Positions 1-9,151 are shown, counted from the first letter of the stretch. The stretch: 64,000 nt of DNA from Haladaptatus paucihalophilus DX253 (GCF_000376445.1 NZ_AQXI01000001.1:962962-1026961), one strand, 5' to 3'. Made by a program: numbers and translations. The notes: generated by a model from the sequence alone, not told the origin.

Positions 1-8
1 TCCGCCAT

Positions 9-401
9 TTAGAACGCCCCCTGCATGAACGTCGGAACGCTCGCCAACACGATGACTGCCGTCACGATGAGCGAGGCGTAGAAGCTCTTGTCCTGCGATT
101 CCAATCCGACACCCAAATCGACGAAGAGGAGTCTGACGCCGTTGAGAATGTGGAAAACGGCCACGGCGAGTAGGCCCACTTCACCGATTCGGACGATGGT
201 CAGTTCTTCGAGACCTTGAATCGTTGCGGTGTAGGTACCCGGATTCGCCGTGGCGGTACTCAACACGGCGATGTGCGTGAACAGGTAGCCGATGAGTACC
301 CACCCAGTAAATTTGTGGAAAATCCAGGCCCACATCCCGGCCGAAAACTCGCGCCATCGGCCGAAGTCCTCGATGAGGCCCCGGTTGTACGATTGACTCA
401 T
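9..401 (-). CDS. sdhC: Succinate dehydrogenase cytochrome b subunit (SdhC)
   Basis: Membrane anchor of respiratory complex II, which passes electrons from succinate oxidation to quinone. The 130-residue protein has three hydrophobic segments (about 32-50, 70-90 and 108-125) and two features expected for haem b ligation in SdhC: WIFHKFTG around H29 and FHILNGVR around H84. Its length is usual for haloarchaeal SdhC. The stop codon is followed directly by an ATG at positions 8-6 on the same strand, which is probably the first codon of sdhD, so the rest of the sdh operon should lie just outside the window. The family assignment is confident; the haem ligands are inferred from motif position. Confidence 0.9.
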   Translation of the reverse strand: MSQSYNRGLIEDFGRWREFSAGMWAWIFHKFTGWVLIGYLFTHIAVLSTATANPGTYTATIQGLEELTIVRIGEVGLLAVAVFHILNGVRLLFVDLGVGLESQDKSFYASLIVTAVIVLASVPTFMQGAF

Positions 402-651
402 TCCAATCGGATGGTCGGTACTGGGAGCAAATAGAAGTTACTACCTGTCCGCGTTCTTTCCGGGAAGTTGCGTCCGCGCTGATAGCTCTCGCGGAGGCGA
501 GCGGTGATTTCGCATCCCTGCGTGAGAGACTCTCTAACGTGCGAAATTTCGACCCGCATCGTGGTCGGCTCGCGTTCGGCGGCAAAAATAGCTGTCAACG
601 ATTCGCCGACTCACAGATTGCCGCTTTTTTCGAGCCGACGACACCACCTCG

Positions 652-1728
652 TCACTGCTCGCCGAGTTCGGGTGCCCCCACGTATCCCGGCGGTTGGACG
701 TCGCCCTCGGTTTCGGCGTGTGCCCGGTCGCGTTTCAGCGCCCGGCGGGTGTCCGCGTTCAGTTCGACGATGTGACAGAGCGGGTTCCCCGGATACACCA
801 CGGGGTTCTCCAGAACACCGACGAGGAGGCCGGTGAAGGGAGCCTCGACGATTTCGCGTTCCGTCTTGAACGGGTTCGTGATGGAACAGATGGGCGTCCC
901 CTCGTAGACGAGCGACCCGCGGTCGTAGTGCATTTCCACGAGGCCACCGGCGTCCGCGCGGAGCCACGTTTTTTCCTTCTCGTCGTCGATGACGGTCCGC
1001 CAGCCGGGCCACTTCACCGGGTCGTCCGGATGGAGGTTGTACTCCGCGAAGACGCTCATCACGCCTTCGAGCGCCTGGTCGATGAAGTTGCGCTGGAACC
1101 GGTGGGCCTCGCCCATCTCGATGGTTATCGTCGGCGCACCGCCCTCGGACGCCTCGCGTCGGAGCGCCCCGGACGGGCCGGAGGAGGAGATGATGACGTT
1201 CGACCCGAACGCTCGTGCGAGTCGAGCGACGTCGGGGTCTTGCATATCCGCCCGAACGTGGAGCATGTTGGTTCGACCGCGGGTTGACGTGTGGAAGTCG
1301 ATGCCGAGGTCGCACGGTTCGAGGAAGTTGCGATATATCTGGTCGGCCATCCGTTTCGCGCTCGTGGAATCCTCGCGGCCGGGGAACGAGCGGTTCAGGT
1401 CGCGGTCGTAGATGGGGAGGTATCGCTGTTGGGCGAGAAAGCCCGGAACGTTCAGCACGGGCATGCAGACGATGGTCCCGTGGAGTTCCTCGTGGTTCCA
1501 ATCGTAGGCGACTTCGCGCACGACCTCGATACCGTTGAGTTCGTCCCCATGGGCCGCCGCGGAAAGGAAGATGGTCGGCCCCGGATGCTCGCCGTTGATG
1601 ATAGTGACGGGTATCCGTACCGGATCACCGAGATACGTCTCGCTGATTCCGTACCGGATGTTCTGCGTCTCGCCCGGCTTCACGATACCGCCATTATACG
1701 TGAACGGCTCCGCCTCGTCCCCGGTCAT
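652..1728 (-). CDS. AstE/AspA-type zinc amidohydrolase (succinylglutamate desuccinylase/aspartoacylase family)
   Basis: An M14-like zinc hydrolase of 358 residues that should cleave an N-acyl amino acid or a gamma-glutamyl-like amide. Visible zinc-site motifs are HGDE at 60-63 and H146 in GIDFHTST, with DLNRSFPG at 110-117 in the substrate-binding part. An upstream ATG would add 21 residues, but MTGDEAEPF is chosen because the conserved fold starts right after it and a TATA-like stretch lies just upstream near 1750. It is divergent from the RimK fusion gene at 1863, with about 130 bp between them. ATP-grasp ligases of the RimK group are known to be neighbours of AstE-like and RimB-like hydrolases, which suggests opposed ligase and hydrolase activities on one substrate. 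The true substrate is unknown. Confidence 0.85.
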   Translation of the reverse strand: MTGDEAEPFTYNGGIVKPGETQNIRYGISETYLGDPVRIPVTIINGEHPGPTIFLSAAAHGDELNGIEVVREVAYDWNHEELHGTIVCMPVLNVPGFLAQQRYLPIYDRDLNRSFPGREDSTSAKRMADQIYRNFLEPCDLGIDFHTSTRGRTNMLHVRADMQDPDVARLARAFGSNVIISSSGPSGALRREASEGGAPTITIEMGEAHRFQRNFIDQALEGVMSVFAEYNLHPDDPVKWPGWRTVIDDEKEKTWLRADAGGLVEMHYDRGSLVYEGTPICSITNPFKTEREIVEAPFTGLLVGVLENPVVYPGNPLCHIVELNADTRRALKRDRAHAETEGDVQPPGYVGAPELGEQ

Positions 1729-1862
1729 GTACGTCACTCGGGGACCACTACATAAAAACATACTACTACACTTGTCTGATTCCGAAACCATTCTGTGAGA
1801 GCCGTTGACGCTTCAAAACGAGTGAGAACGATTTAAGGCCGAACGGACGAAATGTACCCTAC

Positions 1863-3221
1863 ATGGATTCTGACGGTTCGCCCGTTCGCGTAGGAGTACT
1901 CAGTCTACACAACAGCAAAGAAACGAAAGCGATCTGCAACGCCATCGAAGACCTCGGTCACGAACCGGAGTGGCTTCGCCACGAGAACACGGCGGTCGAA
2001 ATCGAGGACGGAGACGTCACGCTCGAACCCGACATCGACGTCGTTGCGAACCGGCTGTTGCTGTCCAATACGGAACAACCCTCCGAAGCCCTCGGACTTG
2101 CGAACATATACGACTCTCTCGTTCCGATTCTCAACCGACCACACGCGGTGATGACGGCGATTCACAAGTTCTCCACCGCGTCGAGTCTCGCGGACGCTGG
2201 CATCCAAGTCCCGGATGCACTGCTCGCGCTCGACACCGACCGCCTGAACGACGGGCGGGCGAAGTACGGCGAGGAAGCGGTCTACAAGACCGCCATCGGA
2301 ACCCACGGCGGCGGGACGTGGAAGGTCGGCGCGGAAGAGTTGGTCAATCCGCGCGTCGGCGAGCGGCAGGCGTTCCTCCAGGAACTCATCGAACGCGACG
2401 AGGGACGACACCGGGACCTCCGCGTCTACGTCGTCGGCGACCGAATCGTCGGCGCGATGAACCGCTACGCGCCGGAGAACGACTGGCGAACGAACGTCGC
2501 GCTCGGCGGCGACGTGGAGGACATGACCGACGCCCTCCCCGACGACGTGGTGGACATCGCTCGTCGAGCGACGGACGTCATCGGTCTCGACTACGCCGGT
2601 GTCGACCTCATCGAGGGACACGACGGCTGGTACGTCCTCGAAGTGAACCCGACGGCCGGGTTCAAAGGGCTGTACAAGGCGACCGGGCGGAGCGCGGCAC
2701 CGTACATCGCAAAGGCCGCTATCGAAGCGGGCGGCGGCGAAGTGGACGACACCCGCGTCGAGGAACTGACCGCCACGCTCGACGATTCGGTTCCATCGTG
2801 CAAACCCGTTAGCAGCAGCCCGGAGCCGACCGAACCCGTCGTCATCGGCTACACCGAGGAAGTGCTGGTGAGCGGAACGAGCGGGTCGGAGACTGTCGTC
2901 GCCAAATCCGACACGGGGGCCACCCGGTCGAGTATCGACACCAAACTCGCGGCGCAAATCGGTGCCGGTCCAATCAAGAGCATGACGCGCGTCAAATCCG
3001 GGAGCCGAAAGGCGAGCAAGTCGCGTCCCGTCGTCGACGTGGTTATCGGCGTCGGCGGCAACCGCCACACCGTCACCGCGAGCATCGAGGACCGAAGTCA
3101 CATGGACTACCCGGTCCTCCTCGGCCGCGACATCCTCGAACACTATCAGGTGGACGTTCGGCGGCGCGTCGACGGCGAGGAAGAAGCCGAGATGGAAGAA
3201 GAGGAGGAACAGGAAGGGTAA
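1863..3221 (+). CDS. RimK-type ATP-grasp ligase fused to RimB-like retropepsin-fold domain
   Basis: A two-domain protein of 452 residues. The N-terminal part (about 8-290) is a RimK/LysX-like ATP-grasp ligase, which would join an amino acid, often glutamate, to a carboxyl group. The ATP/Mg end of the fold is seen in GVDLIEGHDGWYVLEVNP with E260 and N262. The C-terminal part (about 322-435) resembles the RimK-associated aspartic-protease-fold family (PF05618, annotated as ATP-dependent zinc protease), with DTGA at 350-353 and LLGRDIL at 419-425. The tail is a run of Glu. In many bacteria these two domains are separate adjacent genes, so the fusion supports a joint function. It is divergent from an AstE-like hydrolase. 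The acceptor and the amino acid are not predictable. Confidence 0.85.
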   Translation: MDSDGSPVRVGVLSLHNSKETKAICNAIEDLGHEPEWLRHENTAVEIEDGDVTLEPDIDVVANRLLLSNTEQPSEALGLANIYDSLVPILNRPHAVMTAIHKFSTASSLADAGIQVPDALLALDTDRLNDGRAKYGEEAVYKTAIGTHGGGTWKVGAEELVNPRVGERQAFLQELIERDEGRHRDLRVYVVGDRIVGAMNRYAPENDWRTNVALGGDVEDMTDALPDDVVDIARRATDVIGLDYAGVDLIEGHDGWYVLEVNPTAGFKGLYKATGRSAAPYIAKAAIEAGGGEVDDTRVEELTATLDDSVPSCKPVSSSPEPTEPVVIGYTEEVLVSGTSGSETVVAKSDTGATRSSIDTKLAAQIGAGPIKSMTRVKSGSRKASKSRPVVDVVIGVGGNRHTVTASIEDRSHMDYPVLLGRDILEHYQVDVRRRVDGEEEAEMEEEEEQEG

Positions 3222-3313
3222 TCGACCGCGTTCGAGGACGATGTGAACGCGAGGTCGGCCCGACGCCGCCAAGCACGCCGTTTTTTACGCTCGGATTCGT
3301 ACCGCTGGGCAGT

Positions 3314-3931
3314 ATGGAACCTTCCCGTGACGGGGCAAAAGCGGATGCCGAGAGCGCCGAGCGCGTCCTCCGCGAGGACCCCGTGATGGCGGAACTGCTC
3401 GACAAGCACGACCCGTACACGGAATCGAACTGGACGGAGTACGAACGGCTCTGTATCTCCATCATCAACCAGCAGTTATCGACGGCGAGCGCCGCGGCGG
3501 TGAAAGAGCGCGTCTTCGCCCTGCTCGGCGAGGTGACGCCGGAGACGGTGCTGGACGCGGGCGAGGCAGACCTTCGGGACGCCGGGCTTTCGCGCACGAA
3601 AGTCGAGTACCTGAAGAACGCGGCGCGCGCGTTCCGGCGGAACGATTTTACCGCGGAAGGGCTGGCCGCGCACTCGAACGAGGAGGTCGTGGACGCGCTG
3701 ACCGAAATCAAAGGCGTCGGCGACTGGACCGCACGGATGTACCTGTTGTTCGTGCTGGAACGGGAGGACATCCTTCCGCTCGGAGACCTCGCGGTTCGGC
3801 GCGGAATTCAGCAGTTGTACGGCGACGGCGAGGAACTGACGCGCGAGGAGATGCGCGAAATCGGCGAGCGGTGGCGGCCCTACCGCTCGGTTGCGACCCG
3901 ATACATCTGGGCCGAGTACGAATCGGAGTGA
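3314..3931 (+). CDS. AlkA-type DNA-3-methyladenine glycosylase (HhH-GPD)
   Basis: A base-excision repair glycosylase that removes alkylated purines. The 205-residue protein has the helix-hairpin-helix motif EIKGVGDWTA at 131-140 and the catalytic aspartate D158 in LPLGDLAVRRG, the usual AlkA layout. INQQLSTASA at 51-60 matches the conserved NQQ/S segment at the domain start. It is shorter than E. coli AlkA because the N-terminal TBP-like domain is missing, as in many archaeal homologues. The start ATG lies about 15 nt after a TTTTTTA stretch. It stands alone, convergent with the subtilase pair. Confidence 0.88.
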   Translation: MEPSRDGAKADAESAERVLREDPVMAELLDKHDPYTESNWTEYERLCISIINQQLSTASAAAVKERVFALLGEVTPETVLDAGEADLRDAGLSRTKVEYLKNAARAFRRNDFTAEGLAAHSNEEVVDALTEIKGVGDWTARMYLLFVLEREDILPLGDLAVRRGIQQLYGDGEELTREEMREIGERWRPYRSVATRYIWAEYESE

Positions 3932-4053
3932 GCGGAGAACGCTTCGAGAGAGCGGAGAACGCTTCCGATGCGGCGGTCGCTTGTGCTCGTATCTGAAGCG
4001 GAGAGAAAACGTGGTTGCCGTCGTTCCGTCGCGTTCACCGCGAGTCCGAACTA

Positions 4054-5562
4054 TCAGTCGTCGTGGCCGTGTCCGTGGTCGCCGTCGTGGTCGTCATCAT
4101 CGTGACCGTGGCCGTGGTCATGTCCGTGGTCGTGACCGTGGCCGCCATGGCCGTGACCGTGATCGTGGTCACGGATTCGCCGCCACACGGCGTGTTTCGT
4201 ATCGAGGTGACCTTCGCCGTGGTAGGTCGGGTCGTCGAGGTCGCGGGTCGTGGCTTCGAGGTGTTCGCGCACTTCGCCGGGCGTCGCGTCCGGGTTGACG
4301 CTCTTGACGAGCGCGGCGACCGCCGCCACTTGCGGCGACGCCATGCTCGTTCCTCCCTTCCAACCGTACGCGGGGACCATGTCCGCGTCGTCGTCCTCGT
4401 CGCCCCACTCGAAGACCGTGCTCAGTACCAAGTCGTACTGAGCGTTGGCGTCCTCGGGTGCGTCCTGGTCGAAGTTTCCGCCCGGGGCGCTGATGTCGAT
4501 GGCTTCCGCGCCGTAGTTGGTGTAGTACGCCGGTTCCCACGTCGGCTTTCGCAAGTGATGCAGCGCCCGCTTGTAGTGGTGACGGTCGTGGTGCCAACCG
4601 CCGTGGCCGCGTTTCTCCTCGTGTTTCTCCTTCCGCTGTTCGTCGTCCCAGAGGAAGCCGATGGGACCGGTGGCGCTGATGCTCATCACGTTGTCGGCCT
4701 CGTTCGGGAGGCTGATCACGTCGCCGTCGGCGTCGAGGTTGGCCGAATCGTTCCCCGCCGCCGCGACGAGGAGCGTCCCGTTCTCGTTTGCGTATCCCGA
4801 CGCACGTTCGATAGTCTCCTGTAGCAGTGCCGTATCGGAATCGTTCGGGAGCGGGTACGCGCCGAGGCTCATGTTCGCCACGTCGGACTCGATGTCAGCA
4901 CTGTACACCATCGCGGCAACGATGTCGCCGAAGGTGGCGAACGGTCCCGTGAACACGCGAAGGGCAACGAGGTCGGTGTCCGGCGCGGTGCCGATAACGC
5001 CATCTTCGTTCGACCCGTCAGCGGCGATGATACCCGAGCAGTGCGTTCCGTGGTCGCTGAGTATCGGGTTGAAATCGCCGCCGTCGCCGGTAAAGTTCTT
5101 CGAGAGGTCGGTGTTGAGCGCGTGTTGGAGGTCCGGGTGGGTTTCGAGCGCACCCGAGTCGATAACCGAGACGCGCGTCCCTTCGCCGCGCGTCCTGCGG
5201 TGGACCTGTAGGACGTCCTGTGCCTGTTTGTCCCATTGAAGGTCGTAGCGCGTATCGTGGGGATGGTGATCCGGATGTTCGTGGTGTTCGGTCTCGGCTT
5301 GGTTGAGCTCCATCTCAACGTCTTTCGAGTAGCGCGTTCCGCTGACGTCGCTCTTCTCCGCCTTGACCACGGCGATGTCTATCTGGTCGAGATGATGGAC
5401 GACTTCGAGTCCGTCGAGGACGTCCGACGGGGCATCTCGCAAATCGACGACATATCTGTCTTCGCGCGATTCCGCCGAAACGGTCGGCATCGTCAGTGTC
5501 AGTCCGCCAAGTGCAGCCCCTGCGCCCTTCAGGAAAGAACGGCGCGTCGGTTTTCGTGACAT
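4054..5562 (-). CDS. Tat-exported subtilisin-like protease with His-rich tail (first of a tandem pair)
   Basis: A secreted serine protease of 502 residues. MSRKPTRRSFLKGAG is a twin-arginine signal with cleavage likely near VSA at 30. A propeptide of inhibitor-I9 type follows (about 35-85). The catalytic domain shows D135 (VIDSG), H171 (DHGTHCSG), oxyanion N271 (AAAGND) and S406 (GTSMASP), so it should be active. A His-rich insertion sits at 310-336, and the last 38 residues are almost only H, D and G, which could bind divalent metal. An upstream in-frame ATG adds four residues before the Tat signal and is less likely. An AT-rich promoter region lies at 5575-5640. It shares long identical DNA blocks with the next gene. 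Confidence 0.9.
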   Translation of the reverse strand: MSRKPTRRSFLKGAGAALGGLTLTMPTVSAESREDRYVVDLRDAPSDVLDGLEVVHHLDQIDIAVVKAEKSDVSGTRYSKDVEMELNQAETEHHEHPDHHPHDTRYDLQWDKQAQDVLQVHRRTRGEGTRVSVIDSGALETHPDLQHALNTDLSKNFTGDGGDFNPILSDHGTHCSGIIAADGSNEDGVIGTAPDTDLVALRVFTGPFATFGDIVAAMVYSADIESDVANMSLGAYPLPNDSDTALLQETIERASGYANENGTLLVAAAGNDSANLDADGDVISLPNEADNVMSISATGPIGFLWDDEQRKEKHEEKRGHGGWHHDRHHYKRALHHLRKPTWEPAYYTNYGAEAIDISAPGGNFDQDAPEDANAQYDLVLSTVFEWGDEDDDADMVPAYGWKGGTSMASPQVAAVAALVKSVNPDATPGEVREHLEATTRDLDDPTYHGEGHLDTKHAVWRRIRDHDHGHGHGGHGHDHGHDHGHGHDDDDHDGDHGHGHDD

Positions 5563-5679
5563 TCGGTTGCACATCCCATTACAAATATATTAATCTTAAT
5601 ACTCCATTATTGTTTAAAAATTTTAAAGATGTGTTTTTATTTAATGTCATTTAAACGAGTGAAGCCAGAGACAACGAGT

Positions 5680-7182
5680 TCAGTCGTCGTGGCCGTGACC
5701 GCGGGTGCCGTCGTGGTCGTCATCATCGTGACCATGGTCATCGTCGTGACCTCGGTGGCCGCCGTGACCTCGGTCGTGGTCATCATCGTGACCGTGACCG
5801 TGGCCACGACCGTGGTCGTGGTCGTCGTCCCCTATTTCCTCCCAAACCGCTCGGGCGGTATCGAGGTGTCCCTCGCCGTGGTAGGTCGGGTCGTCGAGGT
5901 CGCGGGCCGTGGCTTCGAGGTGTTCGCGCACTTCGCCGGGCGTCGCGTCCGGGTTGACGCTCTTGACGAGCGCGGCGACCGCCGCCACTTGCGGCGACGC
6001 CATGCTCGTCCCCGCCTTCCAACCGTAGTCGGCGACGCGCTCGCCGTCCGATTCGGTGAAGACGGTGCTCAGAACGAGGTCGTAGTACCATTTGGAATCG
6101 GTGCCGATGGCGTCCTGATCCGCGTTGCCGCCGGGAGCACTGATGTCCACCGCTTCCGCGCCGTAGTTGGTGTAGAAGGCGGGTTCGTACGTCGGTTTTC
6201 GAAGGTGGTGAAGCGCGGCGTGGTAGTTGCGCTTTTCCCTTCCGCTCCCCTCGTCGTCCCACCGATAGCCGATGGGACCGGTGGCGCTGATGCTCATCAC
6301 GTTGTCGGCCTCGTTCGGGAGGCTGATCACGTCGCCGTCGGCGTCGAGGTTGGCCGAATCGTTCCCCGCTGCCGCGACCACGAGCGTTCCCTGTTCGTTC
6401 GCGTACGAGGCCGCGCGCTCGATGGCATCGCGGACGACCGCGGTGTCGGAATCCTTCGGCATCGGATACGCGCCGAGACTCATGTTCGCCGCATCCGATC
6501 CGATATCCCCGCTGTACACCATCGCCGCGATGATATCGCCGAAGGTGGCGGTCGGCCCGGAGAACACGCGAAGGGCGACGAGGTCGGTGCCAGGCGCGGT
6601 TCCGGTGACACCCTTGCCGTTCCGGTCGTCGGCGGCGATGATACCCGAGCAGTGCGTTCCGTGGTCGCTCTCGACCGGATTGAAGTCACCGCCGTCATCG
6701 GTGAAGTTCTTCGAGAGGTCGGTGTTGAGCGCGGATTGCAGGTCCGGATGGTCTTCGAACGCACCCGAGTCGATGACCGAAACGCGCGTCCCTTCACCGC
6801 GCGTCCTGCGGTGAACGCGCGGAACGTCCTGCGCTTGTTTGTCCCACTGAAGTCGATACAACGGGTCGCTCATCCGCTTGTGTCGGTCGTGTTCGTCCCC
6901 GTGATGTTCCACCTCGGGGAACGTGACAGTCATCTCTACGTCCTTCGAATACCGAGTTCCGCTCATCTTCGCGTCGTCGGCCCTGACGACGGCGATGTCG
7001 ATTTGGTCGAGCCGGTGGACGACTTCGACATCGGCCAAATCGCTTTCGCTCACGGACCGGAGGTCGAGAATGTATCGGTCTTCCGACGAACTCGCGGAAA
7101 TCGTCGGCACCGTCATCGTCAGCCCTGCGAGGGCCACCCCTGCACCTTTCAAAAAGGAACGTCGAGTTGGTTTTTGTGACAT
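5680..7182 (-). CDS. Tat-exported subtilisin-like protease with His-rich tail (second of a tandem pair)
   Basis: A paralogue of the neighbouring subtilase, 500 residues. MSQKPTRRSFLKGAG is the Tat signal, followed by an I9-like propeptide. The catalytic residues are D138, H174 and S393, with N in AAAGND near 274. The His-rich insertion of the sister protein is mostly reduced here to a short EGSGREKRNYHAALHH segment, but the H/D/G/R tail (from about 452) is kept and slightly longer. The two genes are separated by about 117 bp of very AT-rich sequence, so each probably has its own promoter. Parts of the coding sequence are identical to the sister gene at the DNA level while other parts have diverged, as gene conversion would produce. 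Confidence 0.9.
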   Translation of the reverse strand: MSQKPTRRSFLKGAGVALAGLTMTVPTISASSSEDRYILDLRSVSESDLADVEVVHRLDQIDIAVVRADDAKMSGTRYSKDVEMTVTFPEVEHHGDEHDRHKRMSDPLYRLQWDKQAQDVPRVHRRTRGEGTRVSVIDSGAFEDHPDLQSALNTDLSKNFTDDGGDFNPVESDHGTHCSGIIAADDRNGKGVTGTAPGTDLVALRVFSGPTATFGDIIAAMVYSGDIGSDAANMSLGAYPMPKDSDTAVVRDAIERAASYANEQGTLVVAAAGNDSANLDADGDVISLPNEADNVMSISATGPIGYRWDDEGSGREKRNYHAALHHLRKPTYEPAFYTNYGAEAVDISAPGGNADQDAIGTDSKWYYDLVLSTVFTESDGERVADYGWKAGTSMASPQVAAVAALVKSVNPDATPGEVREHLEATARDLDDPTYHGEGHLDTARAVWEEIGDDDHDHGRGHGHGHDDDHDRGHGGHRGHDDDHGHDDDDHDGTRGHGHDD

Positions 7183-7437
7183 TCCGGTAGATATCAATTG
7201 TTCCTTGTTTTAACGTTATGTATTCCGGCAACAGATAACGCGTGTCTAGGCGACGGTGATAACGCGTGTCCAGACGGCGGGAACGAATACGACGGAAATG
7301 AATGCGACGGAAATGAACGCGACGGGACGACACTCGCGGACGGGGGTGGCTTCCGCGAAAACAGGTTCGAAGTCGGGTCCTCGTTCGCGGCGCCGTGGTG
7401 GCGCCGCGTTGAAGCGATACAGCCGTCTCGATGGTGA
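7183..7437. repeat. Intergenic region with short direct repeats
   Basis: There is no convincing gene between the second subtilase and the DUF7344 gene. A 13-mer GATAACGCGTGTC occurs at 7234-7246 and 7258-7270, a 24-nt period. A 15-nt unit CGACGGAAATGAAYG is then repeated at 7290-7304 and 7305-7319 with a degenerate partner on each side. The AT-rich part at 7190-7220 is probably the subtilase promoter. An ORF here on the plus strand is rich in D, G and N only because of the repeats and is not called. Confidence 0.6.
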
Positions 7438-7809
7438 CTAGAAACTCTCCGAGGGTTCCAACTCGACCGCGAGGTCGAGGTACGACTCTATCGGCATGTT
7501 CGGCTCGTCGAACCGGACTTTCTCACCCTCTCGGTCGAGAATACCGGCCGCTTCCATCTTCGGGAGATGTTTATGACGCAATTCCGTGAGAACGTCCTCC
7601 TCGTCGTGCTCCGTCGTGCGGTCGTCCCACTCGACGATTCGTTCGGCGAGTTCCTCGCATTCGGCGGAATTGTCGCTGTTTCGAAGGTGATAGAGAACGT
7701 ATCGGCGATGATGGTCGGAGAGGACCTCCATTATCGTATCGAGCTCGTCCGGCCTACCCCAGTCATCCTCCGAATTCGTACCTGTAACACTAGTCGAGTT
7801 GGAACTCAT
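7438..7809 (-). CDS. Small winged-helix regulator, DUF7344 type
   Basis: A 123-residue haloarchaeal protein that is mostly one winged-helix-like domain. The recognisable features are DHHRRYVLYHL at the first helix and LRHKHLPKMEAAGILDRE, the HLP motif followed by the wing. Two other proteins in this window carry the same domain (at 11936 and 41410). The family number is recalled, not searched. An ATG four codons upstream is possible; MSSNSTS is preferred because the region before the domain is a low-complexity, Ser/Thr-rich start. It probably acts as a transcription regulator, but neither target nor signal is known. The gene stands alone next to the subtilases. Confidence 0.75.
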   Translation of the reverse strand: MSSNSTSVTGTNSEDDWGRPDELDTIMEVLSDHHRRYVLYHLRNSDNSAECEELAERIVEWDDRTTEHDEEDVLTELRHKHLPKMEAAGILDREGEKVRFDEPNMPIESYLDLAVELEPSESF

Positions 7810-7881
7810 CGTTACTAGCATTGTTACGAGAGAAACGCAAAAGAACGATGCCTACACACCTAGGTATGGTTCGGTGGGTCG

Positions 7882-9036
7882 TCAGAACCCTTTGCCGAGC
7901 AGTTCGCGGGCGATGATGTTCTTCTGGATTTCAGTCGTGCCCTCGTAAATCTGGGTAATCTTCGCGTCGCGGTAGAGTCGTTCCACGTCGAAGTCGTTGA
8001 CGTAGCCCGAACCGCCGTGAATCTGGACCGCTTCGTCGGCGCATTCGACCGCGACGCGCGAGGAGAACTCCTTCGCCATCGAGGCGAGTTGGGTCAGTTG
8101 CCCGTCGCCGTTGGCGACGCTCCACGCGGATTTGTAGGTGAGATTACGCGCGGCCTCGGTCTTCGTGTGCATCTCGGCGAGTTTGTGCTGGATGGCTTGG
8201 AAGTCGCTGATTGAACGTCCGAACTGCTCGCGCTCTTGGGCGTAGTCGAGCGCGCGTTCACAGGCACCCTTGGCGATACCGACACCCTGCGCGGCGACGG
8301 CCGTCCGGGTTTCGTCGAAGAACTGCATGAGTTGGAGGAAGCCCATGCCGCGCGTGCCGACGAGGTTCTCCTCGGGAACGCGCACGTCGTCGAAGATGAG
8401 TTCGGCGGTGTCGGAGGCGCGGATACCGAGTTTGCCCGTTATCTTGTCGGCCTCGAATCCGTCGCGGTCGGACTCGACGATAATCTGTGAGAACCCGGCG
8501 TAGCGGTCGTCGGCGTCGGGGTCGGTCTTCGTCATGACGACGAAGTAGTCGCCGATGGACCCGTTCGTGATCCACATCTTGTTGCCGTTGATGACCCACT
8601 CGTCGCCGTCCTTCTCGGCGGTCGTGGAGACGGAGGAAACGTCCGAACCGGTGTCGGGTTCGCTGATGGCGGTCCCCATGACGGCATCGCCCGCCGCGAC
8701 CGGCGCGAGATACTTCTCTTTCTGCTCTTCGGTCCCGAACTCGCGGATGGCGTCCCCGCCGAAGGCCGTGCTCGTGATGCAGAGACCGATACCGGGGTCC
8801 ACGGCGAACAGTTCCTCGACGATGATGGCGACTTCGAGGGGTGAGTAACCCGCGCCACCGTACTCGATGGGGATGTTCGCGCCGGTCAGACCCATCTCGG
8901 CCGCCTTGTCGATAATCTCCCACGGATACTTCTCCTTCTGGTCGTACTCCTTCGCGATGGGTTCGACCTCGTTCTTTGCGAACCGCCGCACTTCGTCACG
9001 GATGGCTTGCTGCTCGTCTGTCAGCTCGAAGTCCAT
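7882..9036 (-). CDS. Acyl-CoA dehydrogenase
   Basis: An FAD enzyme that introduces the alpha-beta double bond in acyl-CoA, 384 residues, full length for the family. [20 protein letters not shown] is the typical N-terminus, [16 protein letters not shown] the first signature, and [20 protein letters not shown] the C-terminal signature. The catalytic glutamate is expected in the segment IYEGTTEIQ. It is divergent from the hydroxyacyl-CoA dehydrogenase/hydratase fusion, with about 115 bp between the starts, so the two could share a regulatory region and supply consecutive steps of fatty-acid or branched-chain acyl-CoA oxidation. Chain-length specificity cannot be told. Confidence 0.93.
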   Translation of the reverse strand: MDFELTDEQQAIRDEVRRFAKNEVEPIAKEYDQKEKYPWEIIDKAAEMGLTGANIPIEYGGAGYSPLEVAIIVEELFAVDPGIGLCITSTAFGGDAIREFGTEEQKEKYLAPVAAGDAVMGTAISEPDTGSDVSSVSTTAEKDGDEWVINGNKMWITNGSIGDYFVVMTKTDPDADDRYAGFSQIIVESDRDGFEADKITGKLGIRASDTAELIFDDVRVPEENLVGTRGMGFLQLMQFFDETRTAVAAQGVGIAKGACERALDYAQEREQFGRSISDFQAIQHKLAEMHTKTEAARNLTYKSAWSVANGDGQLTQLASMAKEFSSRVAVECADEAVQIHGGSGYVNDFDVERLYRDAKITQIYEGTTEIQKNIIARELLGKGF

Positions 9037-9151
9037 GTGCATGAGTTACGGGGCAACGAATAAATCGTTTTGTAACCGGATATAAACTGGGAGACTGTTT
9101 ATTAGCTCGGAGAGAGAAACGTTGAAACACCCCCGTAACGAGGTTTCTTAC

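Noticed and set aside
3932-3975. Tandem 15-mer GAGCGGAGAACGCTT after the glycosylase gene
   Set aside because: Two copies only, short, in a small intergenic gap; may be chance or a slippage product, and no structure or conservation can be shown.
5690-5830. Possible minisatellite or regulatory repeat (GTGGTC/CCGTGG units)
   Set aside because: It is the coding sequence of the subtilase H/D/G tail; the repetition is due to the codons for His, Asp and Gly.
5629-7179. Long plus-strand frame of 516 codons opposite the second subtilase
   Set aside because: It is antisense to a clear Tat-exported protease with catalytic triad. The frame is open only because of the high-GC codon bias, and its protein is Val/Arg-rich and not acidic.
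7198-7437. 79-codon plus-strand frame rich in D, G and N
   Set aside because: The composition comes from the short tandem repeats; there is no folded-domain pattern.
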